Part shown: positions 1-8,223 of the stretch, one piece after another
Layout: every line of letters begins with the position of its first letter
Position numbering within the stretch: the stretch's first letter is position 1
Assembly (NCBI GenBank): GCA_005772945.1
Contig: SXIE01000167.1
Location: forward strand, 1-23,266
Reading direction: 5' to 3'
Length of the DNA stretch: 23,266 nucleotides
DNA from: Pseudomonadota bacterium
GTDB lineage: Bacteria; Myxococcota; UBA9042; PHBI01
The notes under the pieces: model-generated
What the model was told of the DNA's origin: nothing
The model's database searches: none
What the model saw: only the letters and a program-made list of their open reading frames with translations
Program-made: the position numbers and the translations under genes

Positions 1-930
1 CCGGTGCGGGCGTCGGCGGGGCTCGCATGGGTCGGGTTCGCGTGGCTCGGCGTCTTGTTCTATGTGCTGCTCGGGCTGGTCGTGACGGAGCCCTGGGCTG
101 CGTCGGCGGCGCGTGAGACGGCCCTCGGCGTCGTCGGGGTGGCGGGGGCGATCGGGGCGTTCGGGGTGTGGAGCGCGGCGCGCGCGCCGGTCGTGGTCGC
201 GGTGCAGGCGGAGATCGCCGAGCTACCCGCGGGGTTCGAGGGCTTCCGCATCGCGGTCGTGTCCGACATCCACATCGGCCCGACGCTCGGCGCCGAGTTC
301 GCGCGCGCGGTCGCCGATCGCGTCAACCAGCTCGAGGCCGACATGATCGCGGTCGTCGGGGACGTCGTCGACGGCACGGTCGCGGGCCTCGGCGAGCGCG
401 TGGCGCCGCTCGCGGCGTTGTCGGCGCGCGACGGCGTCTTCTTCGTGACGGGCAACCACGAGTACTACGTGGACGCCGGCGCGTGGCGCGCCTTCTGGCG
501 AGGCCACGGTTGGCACGTCCTCGAGAACGCGCACGTGACGCTCTTTCGCGGGGAGGGCGCGCTCGTCATCGCGGGCGTCGAGGACCCGAGCGCCCGTCAT
601 TTCGGCGGCACGGCGGACGTCGCGCGGGCGGTCGCGGGCGCGGACGCCGGGCCGATCGTGCTGCTCGCGCATCGACCGTCGGACGCGCGCGCGGCGGCGC
701 GGCTGGGCGTCGATGTGGTCCTCTCGGGTCACACGCACGGCGGGCAGATGGCGCCGCTGCAGCTCCTCTGGCGCATCGCCCACCCGGTCGTGCGCGGCAC
801 GCGCCGCCTCGGCCCCCACGGCAAGACCCTGGCCTGGGTCGGCCAGGGCACCGGCTATTGGGGCGCCCCGCTGCGGGTCGGCACGCAGGCCGAGATCGGC
901 CTGGTGACGCTGACGCGCAGGCGCGCGTAG
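1..930 (+). CDS. Membrane-anchored metallophosphoesterase (YkuE/YaeI-like), probably 5'-truncated by the window edge
   Basis: A calcineurin-like metallophosphoesterase, expected to hydrolyse phosphoester bonds with two metal ions; the substrate cannot be read from sequence. Numbering from the GTG at 4, all core motifs are present in order: SDIH (87-90), GDVVD (119-123), GNHE (150-153), LAHR (221-224) and GHTHGGQ (242-248). Two hydrophobic segments lie at about 5-28 and 40-57, followed by the catalytic domain. Relatives with this architecture usually carry several N-terminal helices and are somewhat longer, and the frame is open to base 1, so the true start is probably upstream and the GTG at 4 may be internal. 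The stop TAG (928-930) faces the next gene 7 bases away. The family is clear; the specific function is unknown. Confidence 0.9.
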   Translation, partial: PVRASAGLAWVGFAWLGVLFYVLLGLVVTEPWAASAARETALGVVGVAGAIGAFGVWSAARAPVVVAVQAEIAELPAGFEGFRIAVVSDIHIGPTLGAEFARAVADRVNQLEADMIAVVGDVVDGTVAGLGERVAPLAALSARDGVFFVTGNHEYYVDAGAWRAFWRGHGWHVLENAHVTLFRGEGALVIAGVEDPSARHFGGTADVARAVAGADAGPIVLLAHRPSDARAAARLGVDVVLSGHTHGGQMAPLQLLWRIAHPVVRGTRRLGPHGKTLAWVGQGTGYWGAPLRVGTQAEIGLVTLTRRRA

Positions 931-937
931 GGCGTGA

Positions 938-3892
938 TCAGAACTCGATCTCGCCGACGACGAACTCTTCCTTGGCACCGGTGAGGCGCAACGTCATCGA
1001 CTTGCGCTTCTCGTTCGAGCGCCCGTAGTTCGTGAACACGTCGACCTGCAGCGTGACGGCGCCGATGAGCTGTGCCGCCGAGCTCCCGAAGAAGTGCGTC
1101 TTGACCTTGTAGCTGCCGCGCATCGCCTTCTTGAGCGCGTAGACCTCGGGGCCGTAACCCTGCGTAAAGTCGCGCGAAACCTTGCCACCGATGGTCGTCA
1201 GGTTGTGCGAGTAATCGGCCTCTTCGCCGCTCGGCTCGACCACGTGCAGGTCCATGTCGGTCTGGTCGGCATCCCAGGTCATGACGATGCGGACGTCGGT
1301 CTTCAGCTCCTTCTTGAAGCGGCGCGCGTCGAGCGGGAACCCGGTCACGCCGGCCGCCTCGGCCTCGCCCCAGATGCGGTTGAGCTCGGTCAGCGCGATG
1401 ATCTCGATCCCCTGGAAGCGATCCCAGTTGCGCTTGACGACGGTCGCGAGCAGCTCAGCGGCGCGCGCGAAGTCCGTTTTCGAGCCCGGCGTACCCGCGG
1501 CCGCATGGGCGCGGCGCGCCAGGACCAGCGCCAGATCGCGGAACGACTGCGGCTCCTCGGGTCGCAGACGCACCACCGTCTCGAAGAGGCGCGCGGCGGC
1601 GTCGAGCTCGTCCAGTTGCGCGAGACGATGCGCGAGCACGCGGAGCAGCGGCGGGTCGTCGAGACGCAGCTCGGCCACATTCGAGAGGACCTGCAGCGCC
1701 AGCGCCCGCTCCTTCTTGTCCAAGAAGAAGTCCGCGCAATCGAGGAAGAAGGACGGCGCGGCGCCGAACTCATCGCGCTGGGCGAGGTAGACGCGCCAGC
1801 GATCGGCGGCCGTCGCGGCCTTGAGGGCCTTCAAGTACGGGGTGTCGGGGCTCCACGCCTTGAGCGCCACACCGGGCTCCGACGCGGGCGCATCGCCGCC
1901 CCCGGCGTCACCCTTGTCGGCGACTAACTTGGCGTCGGGCGCCGCGCCGTTCAGGAGCGCCAGCGTCGGTCGCGGCGGAGCGCTGTCGCGCGACCCGCCG
2001 GCCATGCCGAAGGCTTCGCCGGCCGCTTCCTTCTTGGACTTCGCGTCCCGATAGCGAAATCCGGGCGGCACCACGAAGTCCTTGGTGTACCAACTAATCT
2101 CCTCGCTCCAGGCGGCGGCGACCTCGTCGAGGTGGCTCGCCTCGGTGCGCTTGGCGTCGGCGCTCATCGTCTCGATCTGCGCGTCCCAGGCCTTGCGCAG
2201 CTCGGGCCACGAGGCCGGCGGGCGCACGCGGTGCGCGAGGTACTGGTCGAGCGACTCGAGCACGAGCAGCGAGGTCCCCGGGGTGACGATGCCATGCCGC
2301 CGCCCGAGATCGAAGATGGCGCGCGCGTTCGTGTCGGGATCGGCCATGAGCCCTTCGAGCTTCTTCTGCGCCCACGCCCGCGCGAGCAGATCCCTGCTCG
2401 CCGCGCCCTTGGCCGAGACCTCGAACGTCTTGATCACCATCGGGTTTCGGCCCTGAATCCCGTAGCGCGCTTGGATCGTGGCGCTCGGGGACACGAGGCG
2501 GCCCGCGATGAGCAGCGGTCGGCGCGTCGGCTCGGCGACGCTCGGCACCAGCTCGGCGATCTCGCCGTCGGTCACCGCGACCGAGAGCAACGAGAAGACC
2601 GGACGCCCGAGCGTCGCGAGCGCCGCCTCGTCGCTCGTGTGGGCGAGATCCACGTAGCTGCCACCGTTCTGCGCCGCGAGCCGCGCGAGCGTGTCATGCG
2701 CGGTCTCGGTGCTCGTGCCCAGGGTCCAGGTCGGCGCGCCGAGCGTCGGCAGCGCGAGGTCCCCGATCGTGTCGAAGCCGTCGCTGAAGACGAGGATCGC
2801 ATCCACGGCCGCGGCGCCCCGCGGGGGTACGAGCGCGGCCAGCGAGGTGCCGCCGTCGGGCGTCGCAGCGCGCAGGGCCGCGAGCAGGCGCTCGGTGTCG
2901 GCCGGCAGCGCGAAGGTCTCGGCCCTTGCGGCGACGTTGCGGAAGACGACCAGCTCGACCTCGCGCGGCGCGCGCTCGGCGAGGAAGCGCGCGAGGAGAC
3001 GCAGCTCTTTGGCTTGGTCGGCCTTCTTGCGCGACAGCGACGCATCCCAATAGATACGCAGGCGCTGGATGGCGAGCGGCTCGAGGCGGGGGGCCTCCGG
3101 ATCGTCTTGGATGGCGACCCAGGTGGCGCCGTCGGCGTCGCGCTCGGTCTGGACGGGATGGCGCGAGACGTCCGGGAGGCGGACCTGGATCTCCTGCACG
3201 AGCGCGCTGTCGGTCAGCGAGGCCTCGGCCACCAGGCGCGGGTCGAACGCCAACTTCAGCGGCCCCTTGCCGCCGAGCAGCTCGGGCCGCGCGCCGTCGC
3301 CGACCGTCGCCTGGGTCACCTCGATGCGCAGGCGGGCCGACGCCAGCTTGGCCGGAAAGTCGAGCGGCAGATCGTAGCGGCCGCCGCTCGCGTCGAGCGC
3401 GATCGGCGCGACCCAGCGGACCATCACCGTGCGCGTACCGTTGGCGGGGATCGGAAAGACGCGCGTGTGAAAGACGTTGCCGCGCGTCCACTCGGCGAGC
3501 CCGGGGTCGACGCCCTTGCGCACCTCGATCTCGAAGATGCGGCGCGCCTCGTCCTTGCCGACCACGACCCCGTCGACCATGCGCCCACCGACATCGAGCG
3601 CGTAGCCGCTGATGGTCGCGCCGCGCGGCAGCGGCAGATAGAGGTCGCCCGCGCGCACGCGCCCGTCGGTGTTCGCGAACGTGAGCGTCATGCGCGTCTC
3701 GGCGATGCGGCCCACGATGCGCGCCTCGACCTCGACGCGCTGCACGCCCAGCCGGACCGGGTGGTCGGTGTCTTGATCGACGACCAGGATCGGTGGCGGG
3801 CGACGTTCGACGGCCGCGAGCTCGGTCGGTTGGGCCGAGGCCACGCCGGGTGCGAGCGACAGGATCACGACGAATCCGAGGAGCCAGCGCAT
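938..3892 (-). CDS. Exported VIT / von Willebrand A / TPR-like / DUF2135 protein
   Basis: 984 residues from ATG at 3892, chosen because it starts a clean signal peptide (1-20, cleavage after VASA) and has GGAG eight bases upstream; the frame is open further upstream but that extension looks non-coding. Residues about 46-170 resemble a VIT domain (as in inter-alpha-trypsin inhibitor heavy chains). A VWA-like domain follows (about 278-420) with MIDAS elements D283-x-S285-x-S287, a DGGTS loop (346-350) and FSDG (369-372). A helical TPR-like stretch lies at about 700-830. The C-terminal 120 residues, starting KTDVRIVMTW with the pattern W-D-x-D-x-x-D-x-D-L-H-V, match DUF2135 (YfaP-like). By family this is probably a periplasmic or surface metal-dependent adhesion or complex-assembly protein. 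It is transcribed divergently from the MYXO-CTERM gene and converges on the phosphoesterase with a 7-base gap. Confidence 0.85.
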   Translation of the reverse strand: MRWLLGFVVILSLAPGVASAQPTELAAVERRPPPILVVDQDTDHPVRLGVQRVEVEARIVGRIAETRMTLTFANTDGRVRAGDLYLPLPRGATISGYALDVGGRMVDGVVVGKDEARRIFEIEVRKGVDPGLAEWTRGNVFHTRVFPIPANGTRTVMVRWVAPIALDASGGRYDLPLDFPAKLASARLRIEVTQATVGDGARPELLGGKGPLKLAFDPRLVAEASLTDSALVQEIQVRLPDVSRHPVQTERDADGATWVAIQDDPEAPRLEPLAIQRLRIYWDASLSRKKADQAKELRLLARFLAERAPREVELVVFRNVAARAETFALPADTERLLAALRAATPDGGTSLAALVPPRGAAAVDAILVFSDGFDTIGDLALPTLGAPTWTLGTSTETAHDTLARLAAQNGGSYVDLAHTSDEAALATLGRPVFSLLSVAVTDGEIAELVPSVAEPTRRPLLIAGRLVSPSATIQARYGIQGRNPMVIKTFEVSAKGAASRDLLARAWAQKKLEGLMADPDTNARAIFDLGRRHGIVTPGTSLLVLESLDQYLAHRVRPPASWPELRKAWDAQIETMSADAKRTEASHLDEVAAAWSEEISWYTKDFVVPPGFRYRDAKSKKEAAGEAFGMAGGSRDSAPPRPTLALLNGAAPDAKLVADKGDAGGGDAPASEPGVALKAWSPDTPYLKALKAATAADRWRVYLAQRDEFGAAPSFFLDCADFFLDKKERALALQVLSNVAELRLDDPPLLRVLAHRLAQLDELDAAARLFETVVRLRPEEPQSFRDLALVLARRAHAAAGTPGSKTDFARAAELLATVVKRNWDRFQGIEIIALTELNRIWGEAEAAGVTGFPLDARRFKKELKTDVRIVMTWDADQTDMDLHVVEPSGEEADYSHNLTTIGGKVSRDFTQGYGPEVYALKKAMRGSYKVKTHFFGSSAAQLIGAVTLQVDVFTNYGRSNEKRKSMTLRLTGAKEEFVVGEIEF

Positions 3893-4236
3893 GGGTGCAA
3901 CTCCGTGAAACACTTTAGTTATTGCGGCATCGCGGCGCGTCGGGCGAGCGGACACAGCGCGAGGTCCCGGTCGTACCACGACCCACCGCGCGCGTCCGCG
4001 TCCCCCGCGTCCCCCGCGAAGTGGCGCGCCGAGCGCCGCGCGTATCCTCGGACGCCCATGCCCTGGAAAAGTTCCGCGGCGCCGCCCGTCGCTGGCGGCA
4101 CCCCGACTTCTGTTGCATAGTGTCGGCAAGCGCGCGAGGGCTCGGTCGCCGTCCTTCTGGGTCTTTCGCCGCGCGCGTGGTCGCCGCAATTCCGCGGCCG
4201 TTGTCTTCGGCTCCATCCACTGATTCGCGAGGCTGC
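3893..4236. other. 344-bp divergent intergenic region
   Basis: This stretch separates two divergent genes and must hold both promoters. An AT-rich patch at about 3907-3925 lies just upstream of the minus-strand gene and could hold its -10 region, though I find no convincing -35. On the plus strand CATAGT (4116-4121) is a 4/6 match to a -10 box, also without a good -35. A GC-rich imperfect tandem repeat built on CGCGTCCCC lies at about 3991-4018. A 60-codon open frame on the minus strand (3919-4101) has no ribosome binding site and I do not call it a gene. Confidence 0.5.
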
Positions 4237-7200
4237 ATGGCGTCCTCGTCACGCGTCCTCTGGCGCATTGGGGCGGCGCTCGGGCTTGTCTGCTGCGGTG
4301 CGACGATCGCCGCGGCGGCACCGAACCCACTTTGCCCCGGCGCGTGCAGCGGGTCCGGACAGGCGTGCGGGGCGCCCGACGACTGTGCCGAGGCCGGCGC
4401 ATGCGTCTTCGCGGATGCGTGCTTGCCGGGTCTCGCCGGGCTCGTCGTGAAGGTCGCGCCCGACCGCCCCGGCGGCCTGAACGACCCGAACGAGGGTTGG
4501 AGCTGCCGGCTCGGCCGTTGCGAGATCATGCCAACCGAGATCGCGTTCGCGACCTCGACCGGCATCGAGGCCGCCGCCACCAAGGCGTTCCGGGTGGATG
4601 ACGGCGGTCGCGTGCTCGTGCGCGTGCAGCTGCGCGTGGCGGCGGCGTCGTGGGGGTATGCGGCCGTCGTGACCAGCGACGGGCGCGAGATCCGGGGTCC
4701 GATCGTGATCGGAGACGCGACGCCGGAATGGCAGTCGCTCGAGCTCTTCGTGGACCTCGCCAGCGCGGCGTCGGGCCAGCTGACGCTGGCGCTGCACGTC
4801 GAGGGCACGGGAGCAATCGCGCTGCGCGAGGCAAGCGTGCTCACGCTGCGGGACTATGATCTCTTCGTGCGCTTCGAGCTCGTCGCGCCGCTTGCGCCGG
4901 CCCAGTTTCGCGATCGGACGATCCTGCGCCACGCCGACAGCGGGCCGGTGCCCGACTTCTGCGCGGACGGCGAGCCGGCGGGGACCGAGGGCTGCTTGGA
5001 TCCGGCGATCCTCGACGGCGATGCGGCGGCGGGCGCGCCCTCGGCGTGGCTGCCGGTCGGGCGGGTCTTCGCGGGCGGGCGGCGCGCAACCCATGCCTGG
5101 GAGGTGCGCGATCCGCTGTCGGGCGCGCCCATGACGGGCCCGCTCACGGTGCGGACGCAGGTCGCGTGGGCGCCCGACGCGTCGGCGGTCGTGTGGAGCG
5201 ACGAGCGGACGGTCGGCGGCCCGGACGAGACGGCGACGATCGGGCTGGTCCTGCCCGAGGGGCCGCCGGCCCCGAGCGCGCTGCGCGGGGAGTTCGGGAC
5301 GCCGGCCGCGTTGGTGGCGGCTGACGCGGCGTTCCTTCCCAAGCGTCAGCGGCGCCCCAGCGGGTTCTCGATCGGTGCGGTGGTCGAGCCGGGCGATGCC
5401 TTCGGCCCGACCGACGCGGTGGTGCGGGCGGCGCTGCCGATTCTCGCGCGGCTCGGGTTCACGGTGGCGGGGTTTCTCAGCGAGGATCCGAGCCCGGAGG
5501 CCGAAGCCGATGCGCTTGCGCAGGGCCTCCGCGCGCCGTGGATCGATGCGCGCGCGCTGCTCGCGGCGCTCACGGCCCACGGCGCGATCGACCTCGACGC
5601 GAGCGCGGCGGCGGCGCCGGAGGCGGTCGTCGCGACGATCGAGGCGCTGCTCGCGCCCGAGACGCCGCTTGGACGCGCTGTCACGCGGGCGCACGCTGGC
5701 GGCGAGGCGATCGCCACCCTCGGAAACGCGGCGCTCAGGGGCTTGCGCATCGCGGGGCCACAGTACCGCGCGGGCTTCCGGCCTTGGCTCGAGGCGAACG
5801 GCGTGACGCTCGACGCGCTTGGGCGTGCGAGCTGGGACGCGGTTCAGCCCTTCGAATCCACGACGCTCGACGCGGTGCGCGCGGGGCGCCCCGACCCCTT
5901 CGATGCTCCGGCGGCCCGCCGCTATGTGTGGTCGGTGCGCTACTGGAACCGCGCGAACGCGCTCGTACTGAAGGCGATCGCGTCGGCTTTCCGCGCGCGC
6001 GACATCGCCTTCGTCCCGCTCTTGGGCTCACCGCTCGGCGACGGGGGAATGGGCGGATCGCACCTCGCCGTGAGCGGCGTCGATGTGGCGACGCTCGGCG
6101 AGACGGACGCCATCGACGGCGTGATGGTCGACGCGACGCTCTTCGGACAAGGCGACTGTCGCCCTTGGGACCTCGGGCTCGTCGCCGATTGGGCCGCGGG
6201 GTTCGGGTTGTCCCTGCAGGACCGCGCTGGTCAAGGCGCGCGCGTGCCGCTGGGCGCGTACGTCGACGTGACGCGCGGCAAGCCCACGCAGCGCCTGTTC
6301 GAGCTGGCGGCACGCGGCTTCACGTGGTTCGGCGCGCGCACGTACGGCCCCTACGATTTCGCGTCGAGCGAGGGAGTGGGCGGCCTCGGTGCCGACGCCC
6401 GCGACTGGTTCGCCGCCGTCGCCGAGGCCAACGATCGCCTCGCGCAGGCCGAGGTTCTCCTCGCCGATGCGCGGCGCGCCCCGTCGAGCATCGTCCTGGT
6501 CGCGAGCGGCTCGGAGACCTTCTGGCGCGGCGGTCCCGCCGCCGAGTCCGATCTGGTCGGGTGGCACGCCGCGCTCAGCCAGAGCCAGTGGAGCGTCGAC
6601 GTCCTCCCGGAAGCCGAGGTCGGCGACGGCGCGATGAGCCATCCCGGACGCCCGCGCCACCTCGCGTTCGCGCTGGCGCCGCACCTCTCCGCAGCCGCTT
6701 GGGACAAGCTCCAGAGCTGGGTCGAAGACGGCGGCACGCTGGTGGTCGGGCCCGAGCTGCCGCTCTACGACGCGTTCGGGACGCGCGTGTTCGCGCGCGA
6801 AACATGGCTGGCGGCCGCGCTGTCGGAGCGCATCGAGGCCCACGGCGCGACGATCGATTGGACGACGACGGGGTCGCTCATCAGCTTCCCGTATAGCGGC
6901 CCGCTGCGCACGATCACGTCGGCCGAAGGGTCGGCGCTCGGCCGGGGCGACGACGGCGACACGGTGGCCCTGCGCCTCCGACGCGGTCGCGGCGCGGTCG
7001 TCATGCTCGGCCTCGATCTGGGTCGCTCGTTTCTCGCCGGCGCGACCTGCCGCAACACGCTCCCGACCGCGCTCGCCCGCTACGCGACCGGCTTTCCGGC
7101 CTCGCTGGGGCGCGCGATGGGAAGCCTGCCGGTCGGCGCCGGACTCGCGCGCCCGGTGGCCGTCGATCGCAGCGACGTCTCGGCGCACGTGATCACGAGC

Positions 7201-7572
7201 CCGGGGGGCTCGGCCCTCCTCCTCGTGAGCTATGCCAACGGTCCGGTCGACGTCGCGCTCACCGCACGTGGCCTCGCCGACTGCCAGAGCGTGACCGACC
7301 TCGTGACAGGCGAAGCGCACGCGCTCGCCTACGGCTCCTTCTCCCTCAGGCTGAGCGACGTGGCGCTCCTCACCTGGGATCGGAGCGCGTGCGAAGGCCT
7401 CGCACCGCCGACCCCCGAGGCCGAGACCGCCGAGACGGTCGAGCCCGCACCGCCGAGCCACGACGGCTGCAGCGGCGGCGGCTCCGCCGCGGGCGTCATC
7501 GCGATCGCGCTCGGCGTTCTCCTCGGCGCGCGACGCCGCTCGGGCGCCCCGCGCGGGTCAGAGCCCCGCTGA
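4237..7572 (+). CDS. Surface-sorted MYXO-CTERM protein with beta-galactosidase/GH-A-like body
   Basis: 1111 residues from ATG 4237, chosen because it begins a signal peptide (cleavage near residue 28) and has a short GAGG upstream. The mature N-terminus is Cys-rich (about 32-60), then a beta-rich region resembling a carbohydrate-binding module (about 75-210). The centre (about 380-790) has spacing reminiscent of a glycosidase TIM barrel. Residues about 800-850, with LSAAAWDKLQSWVEDGG then TLVVGPE, resemble the amidotransferase-like trimerisation domain of GH42-type beta-galactosidases. The C-terminus (about 1076-1105) is a GCSGGGS motif, a hydrophobic helix and ARRR: a textbook MYXO-CTERM signal, expected to be processed and anchored in the envelope. 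I cannot identify catalytic acids with confidence, so hydrolase activity is inference. The 3' end overlaps the convergent lipoprotein gene by 15 bases. Confidence 0.88.
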   Translation: MASSSRVLWRIGAALGLVCCGATIAAAAPNPLCPGACSGSGQACGAPDDCAEAGACVFADACLPGLAGLVVKVAPDRPGGLNDPNEGWSCRLGRCEIMPTEIAFATSTGIEAAATKAFRVDDGGRVLVRVQLRVAAASWGYAAVVTSDGREIRGPIVIGDATPEWQSLELFVDLASAASGQLTLALHVEGTGAIALREASVLTLRDYDLFVRFELVAPLAPAQFRDRTILRHADSGPVPDFCADGEPAGTEGCLDPAILDGDAAAGAPSAWLPVGRVFAGGRRATHAWEVRDPLSGAPMTGPLTVRTQVAWAPDASAVVWSDERTVGGPDETATIGLVLPEGPPAPSALRGEFGTPAALVAADAAFLPKRQRRPSGFSIGAVVEPGDAFGPTDAVVRAALPILARLGFTVAGFLSEDPSPEAEADALAQGLRAPWIDARALLAALTAHGAIDLDASAAAAPEAVVATIEALLAPETPLGRAVTRAHAGGEAIATLGNAALRGLRIAGPQYRAGFRPWLEANGVTLDALGRASWDAVQPFESTTLDAVRAGRPDPFDAPAARRYVWSVRYWNRANALVLKAIASAFRARDIAFVPLLGSPLGDGGMGGSHLAVSGVDVATLGETDAIDGVMVDATLFGQGDCRPWDLGLVADWAAGFGLSLQDRAGQGARVPLGAYVDVTRGKPTQRLFELAARGFTWFGARTYGPYDFASSEGVGGLGADARDWFAAVAEANDRLAQAEVLLADARRAPSSIVLVASGSETFWRGGPAAESDLVGWHAALSQSQWSVDVLPEAEVGDGAMSHPGRPRHLAFALAPHLSAAAWDKLQSWVEDGGTLVVGPELPLYDAFGTRVFARETWLAAALSERIEAHGATIDWTTTGSLISFPYSGPLRTITSAEGSALGRGDDGDTVALRLRRGRGAVVMLGLDLGRSFLAGATCRNTLPTALARYATGFPASLGRAMGSLPVGAGLARPVAVDRSDVSAHVITSPGGSALLLVSYANGPVDVALTARGLADCQSVTDLVTGEAHALAYGSFSLRLSDVALLTWDRSACEGLAPPTPEAETAETVEPAPPSHDGCSGGGSAAGVIAIALGVLLGARRRSGAPRGSEPR

Positions 7573-8004
7573 GTCCGTCACGCGCTTGAGCATCACGTTC
7601 TTCGAGATGAGGACGAACTCCGAGGGCTGCGTCACGGCCGAGTTCTCCTCGATCGTCACCTGCACGAAGACCTCGTCGTTCGGAGTCGTGGCGTGCAGCA
7701 CGCCCTTCCTGGAGTCGGCGTCGTAGGCCAGGCGACCGGCCTTGATGACGCCGCCGTCCTTGGGCGTGATCCACACGACGAACGCGCGGCGCGTCGGGTC
7801 GTGTCGCTCCGGCGGAGGCAGGTTGACGAGCTCCACGCTGACCACGTTGACGTCTTCCCGCTCGGTGTGGATCCCGATCACGCCGTCGACGCCGACCGAG
7901 CGATCCGAGCCACGGACGACATATTCGGTGGCCACCGTGGCACAGCCGGCGCCCATCCCCGTGCCCGTCGCCAGAAGCGAGCCTGCGATCATCCAATTGC
8001 GCAT
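7558..8004 (-). CDS. Small predicted lipoprotein, RskA-C-terminal-like beta domain
   Basis: 148 residues from ATG 8004, with a strong GAGGA nine bases upstream. The N-terminus is a short signal peptide ending in GAGC, so Cys21 is the likely lipidation site; glycine rather than leucine at -3 makes the lipobox imperfect. The rest is predicted all-beta. The run with FVVWITPKDGG, later PNDEVFVQVTIEENS and QPSEFVL resembles in spacing the extracytoplasmic domain of RskA-type anti-sigma factors, but there is no cytoplasmic sigma-binding part or transmembrane anchor, so only the fold is suggested. Its 3' end overlaps the MYXO-CTERM gene by 15 bases tail to tail. Upstream it is divergent from the lamin-tail lipoprotein. 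Function unknown. Confidence 0.8.
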   Translation of the reverse strand: MRNWMIAGSLLATGTGMGAGCATVATEYVVRGSDRSVGVDGVIGIHTEREDVNVVSVELVNLPPPERHDPTRRAFVVWITPKDGGVIKAGRLAYDADSRKGVLHATTPNDEVFVQVTIEENSAVTQPSEFVLISKNVMLKRVTDSAGL

Positions 8005-8066
8005 GACATTCCATCCTCATGATTGCGGCGCGAAGCGCGCGAAGCGCGTGCCCGCGATGATTTGGA

Positions 8067-8095
8067 CGAGTCTCCCGCCGAAACGGCGAGTCTCC
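8067..8095. repeat. Direct repeat CGAGTCTCC x2 with a small hairpin between, possible operator
   Basis: The nonamer CGAGTCTCC occurs at 8067-8075 and 8087-8095, start to start exactly 20 bp, close to two helical turns. Between them, and running into the second copy, CGCCG-AAA-CGGCG forms a perfect 5-bp stem. A run of seven A follows on the plus strand, which is the wrong side for a plus-strand terminator. The location in the 219-bp divergent gap between two lipoprotein genes fits a regulator binding site, but no factor is known. Confidence 0.35.
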
Positions 8096-8166
8096 AAAAA
8101 AAGTGATCCGGTTCCCGCGCGCTCGGGCACGCCGCTCGCGCGACGACCGACGCGGCAACCCACTCC

Positions 8167-8195
8167 TTTACATCGCCGGACCACTTCTATAGGTT
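8167..8195 (+). promoter_or_regulatory. Candidate sigma70-like promoter for the lamin-tail lipoprotein gene
   Basis: TTTACA at 8167-8172 matches the -35 consensus at five of six positions. TATAGG (8188-8193, spacer 15) or TAGGTT (8190-8195, spacer 17) could be the -10. This would give a leader of roughly 20-25 bases before ATG 8224, containing the CGGAG ribosome binding site. The placement is plausible but the -10 is imperfect. Confidence 0.35.
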
Positions 8196-8223
8196 CCGCG
8201 CCCCCCGTCGGCCCGGAGTCCCT

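Noticed and set aside
3919..4101. Small minus-strand ORF (60 codons) in the divergent gap
   Set aside because: No ribosome binding site, no recognisable features, and it overlaps the region that must contain promoters.
2132..4120. Plus-strand 662-codon open frame opposite the VIT/VWA gene
   Set aside because: Composition is Arg/Glu/Asp/Ala-rich antisense of a well-supported gene with domains and a signal peptide; it has no ribosome binding site or recognisable domain.
8039..8051. 13-mer GCGAAGCGCGTGC shared with 14720-14732
   Set aside because: Both copies are intergenic, but in DNA this GC-rich a few such matches are expected by chance in a 23-kb window.
8077..8101. Hairpin CGCCG-AAA-CGGCG with a nearby A run as a terminator
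   Set aside because: The stem is only 5 bp, and the T run would precede the hairpin on the minus strand and be an A run on the plus strand, so neither direction fits an intrinsic terminator.
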